This document shows positions 60,240 to 64,000 of a stretch of DNA of 64,000 nucleotides, in pieces. The DNA is taken from contig NZ_JAEFCB010000001.1 of the NCBI RefSeq assembly GCF_016405905.1, forward strand, positions 806,001-870,000, in the 5' to 3' direction. Both the position numbers and the translations under genes were made by a program. How positions within the stretch are numbered: the stretch's first letter is position 1; every line of letters begins with the position of its first letter. This DNA is from Variovorax sp. IB41. Lineage in GTDB: Bacteria > Pseudomonadota > Gammaproteobacteria > Burkholderiales > Burkholderiaceae_C. The notes below the pieces were generated by a model. The model searched no databases. It was not told where the DNA came from and was given only the letters and a program-made list of their open reading frames with translations.

Positions 60240-61145
60240 ATGGACCGATTGCGCGCGTACGAGGTCTTCGTCACCGTCGTGGCGAAGGGCAGTTTCACCA
60301 AGGCGGCGGACGCGCTGGACACCTCCCCGGCCAATGTGACGCGCTACGTCAACGAGTTGGAAGCGCACTTGCGCACGCGGCTGATCAACCGCACATCGCG
60401 CCGCCTGTCGCTCACCGAAGGCGGCGAAGCATTGTTCGAGCGGGCCACGTCGATCCTTGAAGAAGTGGCGGAGACCGAGGCGCTGGCCACCACCGCGTCG
60501 CTCCAGCCCCGTGGGCGCCTGCGCATCAACGCGCCGCTGAGTTTCGGCAGCCTCGTGCTGGCGCCCCTGTGGCCCAAGTTCATGGCGATGTACCCGGATG
60601 TGGAGCTCGACATCGCGCTCATCGACCGCGTGGTCGACATCGTCGAAGAGGGCTACGACCTGGCCATCCGCATCTCTCGCACCACGTCGGGCAACCATAT
60701 CGCGCGCCGGCTGGGCGGCTCGCAGAACCTGGTCTGCGCTTCGCCCGCATACCTGGCGACCCACGGCATGCCCAAGGTCCCGGCGGATCTTTCGCGGCAT
60801 GCGTGCCTGGGCTACACGTACGGTGCGACCTCCGACGAGTGGCAGTTCGCCGGGCCCGGCGGGACGCTGGAATCCGTGCGCGTGCGCTGGGCCCTGCGCG
60901 CCAACAATGGCGAGACCGCCCGCGCCGCGGCGCTCGCTGGTGCCGGCGTCATCTGGCAACCGAGCTTCGTGATCGGCGAGGATGTGCGGGCCGGTCGATT
61001 GGTCGAGGTGATGACCGGTTATCACATGCCGCCCGTCGACATCCTGGCGATCTACGCGAGCCGCCGGCATCTGAGCGCGAAGGTGCGGGTGATGGTCGAC
61101 TTTCTGGTCCATGCGTTTCACGGCTCGCCGCTGGTGGTGAAATAA
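60240..61145 (+). CDS. LysR-family transcriptional regulator
   Basis: The 301-residue regulator has the N-terminal helix-turn-helix (LRAYEVFVTVVAKGSFTKAA, ALDTSPANVTRYVNELE) and a LysR effector domain (RLRINAPLSFGSLVLAPLW, GYDLAIRISRTTSGN). It belongs to the CrgA-like branch by appearance. It is divergent from the hydrolase/SDR pair. Confidence 0.9.
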   Translation: MDRLRAYEVFVTVVAKGSFTKAADALDTSPANVTRYVNELEAHLRTRLINRTSRRLSLTEGGEALFERATSILEEVAETEALATTASLQPRGRLRINAPLSFGSLVLAPLWPKFMAMYPDVELDIALIDRVVDIVEEGYDLAIRISRTTSGNHIARRLGGSQNLVCASPAYLATHGMPKVPADLSRHACLGYTYGATSDEWQFAGPGGTLESVRVRWALRANNGETARAAALAGAGVIWQPSFVIGEDVRAGRLVEVMTGYHMPPVDILAIYASRRHLSAKVRVMVDFLVHAFHGSPLVVK

Positions 61146-61148
61146 ATC

Positions 61149-61184
61149 GACGCGGCGCCATGCCGAGGTCTTCGATCGTCGGCC
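61149..61184 (+). repeat. 36-bp direct repeat, copy B
   Basis: This intergenic copy begins 3 bases after the LysR stop and differs from copy A (58250-58285) at three positions. It resembles the 3' end of the small gene at 57969-58268, as if that end had been duplicated when the intervening block entered. Confidence 0.75.
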
Positions 61185-61221
61185 TGGCGTCGCCGCGATC
61201 CGTGCACTGAACCCGGCAGCC

Positions 61222-62979
61222 TCACCGCCCCAGGATCAACACCCCGAACAGCACCACCGACACGATCGCCAGCAGCGCGGTGGTGCCCTGCCAGAAGCGC
61301 ACGGGGTGCCTTTCAATCAACGGCGGCAGGCGCGGGCGCAGAAACTCCTGCCCCGGTGCCCGCAGGTCGTGCGCGAGCTCCGACACCGCCTCCTGCCGCT
61401 TGGCGGGGTTGGGGTTCAGCGCCTTCTGCAGCACCGCATCGACCCACTCGGGCAGCTCGGGCCGCAGGTGGCGCGCCGGCACGTAGCGCAGCCGGTTCAC
61501 ATCGGCCGGCGACCGCACGCGCGACACGTGCAGCCCATACGGCAACTGGCCCGTGAGCATCTGGTAGACGATCACCGCCATCGAGAACAAGTCGGACCGC
61601 GCACTGCCGCCCTGCCCCGTGAAGTACTCGGGCGCCGTGTACTGCAGCGTGCCCGTGATCGCGAGCGGCCTGCCCTCGCCCGCGCCATCGGCGAGCCCCG
61701 CTACATGCGTGGTCGCGAGGTCGATGATCCGCACGGTGCCGGTGCGGTCGATCATCACGTTCTCGGGGCGCACGTCCTGGTGCAGCATCTCCTTGCCGTG
61801 CAGCGCCTGCAGGCCGCTCGCGAGCTGCTCGGCGATGCGGCGCACGCTGTCGAGCGATGGCTTGGGGTGGTCGACCATCCACTGCGCGAGCGTCTGGCCA
61901 TCGACGTATTCCATCGCGACGTACAGGTGCCCGCGCGCACGCTCGATCGCGCTGGCCTTGAGCACATGCACGTTGTCGATGCGCCGCGCCACCCACTCCT
62001 CGAGCACGAAGCGGTCGAGGTACTCTGGGTCGTCGCCCAGGTCGACCGACGGGAGCTTCAGCACCACCTGCTGCCCGCTCGCGTCGTCCACCGCCAGGTG
62101 CACATGGCTGCGCGAGCTCACATGGAGTTCGCGCACGAGCGTGAAGCCCTCGAAGCGCGCGCGGGGCGCGAGCGGCGGCGCGATGGCGAGGCCCTCGCGC
62201 TGCAGGGGCAGCGGCGCGGCGTCGGCGGGCGGGAGTTCGTCGATGCGCACGAGCTGCACCGTGCAGTCGTCGTCGCTGCCGCGATGCCGTGCGGCCTCGG
62301 TGAGCAATCGCGCGGCTTCGTCCAGGTCGTCATCGCACCGCGCGATCGCGTCGTGCACCGCGGCGGCATCGAGGTACGCATAGGCGCCGTCGGTGGCCAG
62401 CAGATAGACCTCGCCCACCTCCGCCTCCCAGCAGCGGTAGTCGATCTCCACGTTCGGCCCCGCGCCCAGCGCGCGCCCGAGGTACGACTCCACCGACGAC
62501 AGGTGCACGCGGTGGTCTTCGGTCAGCTGCTCCAGCCCGTTGGGATGCAGGCGATGGATGCGCGCATCGCCCACGTGCAGCATGTGCACGTCGCGGCCCT
62601 TGAAGATGAGCGCGCTGAAGGTGCAGACGTAGCCGCTGTCCTTGTCGAAGCGCGCATCGCTGCGCATGGTCTGCGCGTGCAGCCACGAGTTCGTGGCGCT
62701 CAGCACGCGCTGGGCCGCGCGGCGAACCGACCACGCATCGGAGGTGGCGTAGTAGTCGTCCAGAAAACCCCGCACCGCCGCCGCGCTCGCCACCTGGCTC
62801 ACGCGGCTGGAGCCGATGCCGTCGGCCAGCGCCACCGCGATGCCCTTGGACAGGCGCGGCGTTCCCTCGGGCAGCATCGCGCCGTGGAAGTCCTGGTTGA
62901 CCTGGTTCACTGCATCGGGCTTGGCCAGCGAGTGCTGGCCGAGCGCGACGCGCAGCGCCTTGTGCGTGGGCATCAGCAT
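61222..62979 (-). CDS. Bifunctional protein phosphatase (PP2C) / Ser-Thr kinase, membrane-anchored
   Basis: The 585-residue fusion has an N-terminal PP2C domain (VALADGIGSSRVSQ, VHMLHVGDARIHRL, YLLATDGAYAYLD, SDDDCTVQLVRID) and a C-terminal kinase domain from about residue 275 (VVLKLP with the ATP-binding Lys, MEYVDGQTLAQWM, the catalytic loop LHQDVRPENVMID, and DLATTH at the DFG position). HRD is replaced by HQD and DFG by DLA, and the Gly loop is weak. One C-terminal membrane helix (TTALLAIVSVVLFGVLILG) anchors it. It is upstream of the kind of nitrite assimilation genes it accompanies in other Burkholderiales. Confidence 0.9.
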   Translation of the reverse strand: MLMPTHKALRVALGQHSLAKPDAVNQVNQDFHGAMLPEGTPRLSKGIAVALADGIGSSRVSQVASAAAVRGFLDDYYATSDAWSVRRAAQRVLSATNSWLHAQTMRSDARFDKDSGYVCTFSALIFKGRDVHMLHVGDARIHRLHPNGLEQLTEDHRVHLSSVESYLGRALGAGPNVEIDYRCWEAEVGEVYLLATDGAYAYLDAAAVHDAIARCDDDLDEAARLLTEAARHRGSDDDCTVQLVRIDELPPADAAPLPLQREGLAIAPPLAPRARFEGFTLVRELHVSSRSHVHLAVDDASGQQVVLKLPSVDLGDDPEYLDRFVLEEWVARRIDNVHVLKASAIERARGHLYVAMEYVDGQTLAQWMVDHPKPSLDSVRRIAEQLASGLQALHGKEMLHQDVRPENVMIDRTGTVRIIDLATTHVAGLADGAGEGRPLAITGTLQYTAPEYFTGQGGSARSDLFSMAVIVYQMLTGQLPYGLHVSRVRSPADVNRLRYVPARHLRPELPEWVDAVLQKALNPNPAKRQEAVSELAHDLRAPGQEFLRPRLPPLIERHPVRFWQGTTALLAIVSVVLFGVLILGR

Positions 62980-63019
62980 CGAAGCGATGCGTGCGGGTGT
63001 GCGTGGCCGCGACCGGTGT

Positions 63020-63832
63020 TCAGCTGGCCTTGCGCTTGGGCGCCGTCTTGTAGTGCGTCGAGTACAGCGTCAGGCCCACGAAGGTGAGGCCGCCCACGAG
63101 GTTGCCGATGACGGTGGGAATCTCGTTCCAGATCAGGTAGTCCATCAATGTGAACTTGCCGCCCAGCAGGAGGCCTGTGGGGAACAGGAACATGTTGACG
63201 ATCGAGTGTTCGAAGCCCATGTAGAAGAACACCATCACCGGCATCCACATGCCGATCGCCTTGCCCGACACGGTGGTGGACATCATGGCCGCGACCACGC
63301 CGGTGGAGACCATCCAGTTGCACATCACGCCGCGGATGAACAGCGTCAACATGCCGGCCGCGCCATGCGCCGCATAGCCCACGGTGCGGCCTTCGCCGAT
63401 GTGGCCGAGCTTCTCGCCGATGGCGTTGGGCGCCTCGCTGAAGCCGAAGGTGAAGATGATCGCCATGAACACGGCCACCGTGAGCGCGCCCGCGAAGTTG
63501 CCCACGAACACCAGGCTCCAGTTGCGCATGACGCCGCCCCAGGTGGCGCCCGGGCGCTTGTCGAGCACCGCGAGCGGCGCGAGCGTGAACACGCCCGTCA
63601 AGAGGTCGAAGCCCAGCAGGTACAGCATGATGAAGCCGACCGGAAAGAGCATCGCGCCCACCAGCGCATTGCCGGTGTTCACGGTGATGGACACGGCGAA
63701 GGCCGCGGCCAGCGCCAGAATGGCGCCGGCCATGTAGGAGCGGATGAGCGTGTCGCGGGTGGACATCAGCAGCTTGGATTCGCCGGCATCGACCATCTTG
63801 GTCACGAACTCGGCGGGGGCTAGGTAGGCCAT
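63020..63832 (-). CDS. Formate/nitrite transporter (FNT) family channel
   Basis: The 270-residue membrane protein has six hydrophobic segments. FNT features include GAMLFPVGFIML early on, GNFAGALTVA, GVMCNWMV and the pore His motif GFEHSIVNMF. The final gene before nirD suggests that nitrite is the substrate, so NirC-like is more likely than FocA-like. The ATG has AAGGA upstream and it lies 40 bp from the kinase/phosphatase gene. Confidence 0.9.
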   Translation of the reverse strand: MAYLAPAEFVTKMVDAGESKLLMSTRDTLIRSYMAGAILALAAAFAVSITVNTGNALVGAMLFPVGFIMLYLLGFDLLTGVFTLAPLAVLDKRPGATWGGVMRNWSLVFVGNFAGALTVAVFMAIIFTFGFSEAPNAIGEKLGHIGEGRTVGYAAHGAAGMLTLFIRGVMCNWMVSTGVVAAMMSTTVSGKAIGMWMPVMVFFYMGFEHSIVNMFLFPTGLLLGGKFTLMDYLIWNEIPTVIGNLVGGLTFVGLTLYSTHYKTAPKRKAS

Positions 63833-63882
63833 CAGGGTTCCTTGAAGAAGCGGGGAAGAAAAAGAAATCGAAAGTGCGCGGC

Positions 63883-64000
63883 TCAGCCGAGCGCGACCAG
63901 CACGCGGCCTTCATGCACGCGCACCGCATGCGCGCGCACCGAGTACTCGGGCGCTTCGAGGCACTCGCCATTGCGCAGGTCGAAGTGGTTCTTGTAGAGC
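63883..64000 (-). CDS. nirD: Nitrite reductase small subunit (NirD), 3' end only
   Basis: The last 39 codons are visible (NHFDLRNGECLEAPEYSV, ending RVHEGRVLVALG), matching the end of the Rieske-like NirD subunit of assimilatory NAD(P)H-nitrite reductase. The iron-sulfur ligands lie outside the window. It precedes the FNT channel by 50 bp in the same orientation, so nirB probably lies further to the right. Confidence 0.8.
   Translation of the reverse strand, partial: LYKNHFDLRNGECLEAPEYSVRAHAVRVHEGRVLVALG

Noticed and set aside
1..64000. Search for CRISPR arrays, rRNA operons and prophage modules
   Set aside because: No regularly spaced repeats, rRNA sequences, integrase or phage structural genes were seen.

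Overview
The window is high-GC, densely coded DNA of the kind found in Comamonadaceae (Burkholderiales). A Variovorax-like soil or rhizosphere bacterium is the best guess. The evidence is the number of LysR, GntR and AraC regulators, Bug/TctC and NitT/TauT-type importers, CaiB-type CoA-transferases, an SAH riboswitch upstream of ahcY, and a kinase/phosphatase sitting in a nitrite-assimilation locus. The genus assignment is inference. No rRNA, phage or CRISPR array is present; there is one tRNA (Gly, anticodon CCC).

Region by region. 1-6574: a two-partner secretion pair, with a very large filamentous-haemagglutinin-like TpsA (running off the left edge) and its TpsB transporter, followed by an H-NS-like gene. 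7.4-9.4 kb: an aldo/keto reductase pseudogene, a JmjC/cupin-like oxygenase and a GntR remnant. 9.6-14.1 kb: a LysR-controlled CoA-transferase / DUF1254 / Bug-binding-protein operon. 14.4-18.3 kb: an AraC regulator divergent from a TauE exporter, then an overlapping acetoacetate-decarboxylase-like / DUF2000 / AraC operon. 18.6-19.0 kb: an IS21-family remnant. 19.1-26.9 kb: a cyclic-ureide cluster with an MFS carrier, two SxxK hydrolases, an arylmalonate-decarboxylase-like protein, a hydantoinase, a hydantoin-racemase homologue lacking both catalytic cysteines, and a GntR regulator. 27-31.8 kb: a solitary periplasmic-binding-fold protein without a signal peptide, a tannase fragment, an adenine/adenosine deaminase and penicillin-binding protein 2.

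31.9-42.8 kb: a CoA-thioester catabolic cluster with an NDP-forming acyl-CoA synthetase, an enoyl-CoA hydratase, a thioesterase, a class II aldolase and a NitT/TauT-type importer. It is flanked by two paralogous LysR genes and interrupted by a divergently transcribed ahcY with an SAH riboswitch. 43.4-45.5 kb: an alginate-lyase lipoprotein. 46.5-53.7 kb: an eight-gene GntR-led operon with AprA-like flavoprotein, AprB-like ferredoxin, a binding protein that appears fused to a NosL-like domain, ABC permease and ATPase, HEAT-repeat protein and DUF971 protein. I regard this as the most likely undescribed system here. 53.9-57.2 kb: a lower-GC two-gene islet encoding an SMC-like ATPase and an Mrr-type nuclease, a candidate anti-phage module. 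57.7-61.2 kb: a small gene with a strongly structured leader, then an SDR / alpha-beta hydrolase / LysR block flanked by a 36-bp direct repeat. 61.2 kb to the end: a PP2C-kinase fusion, a formate/nitrite-type channel and the end of nirD, all on the minus strand and probably part of a nitrite-assimilation operon.

Protein family names rest on motifs and remembered family sequences, not on database searches. Substrates are inference throughout.
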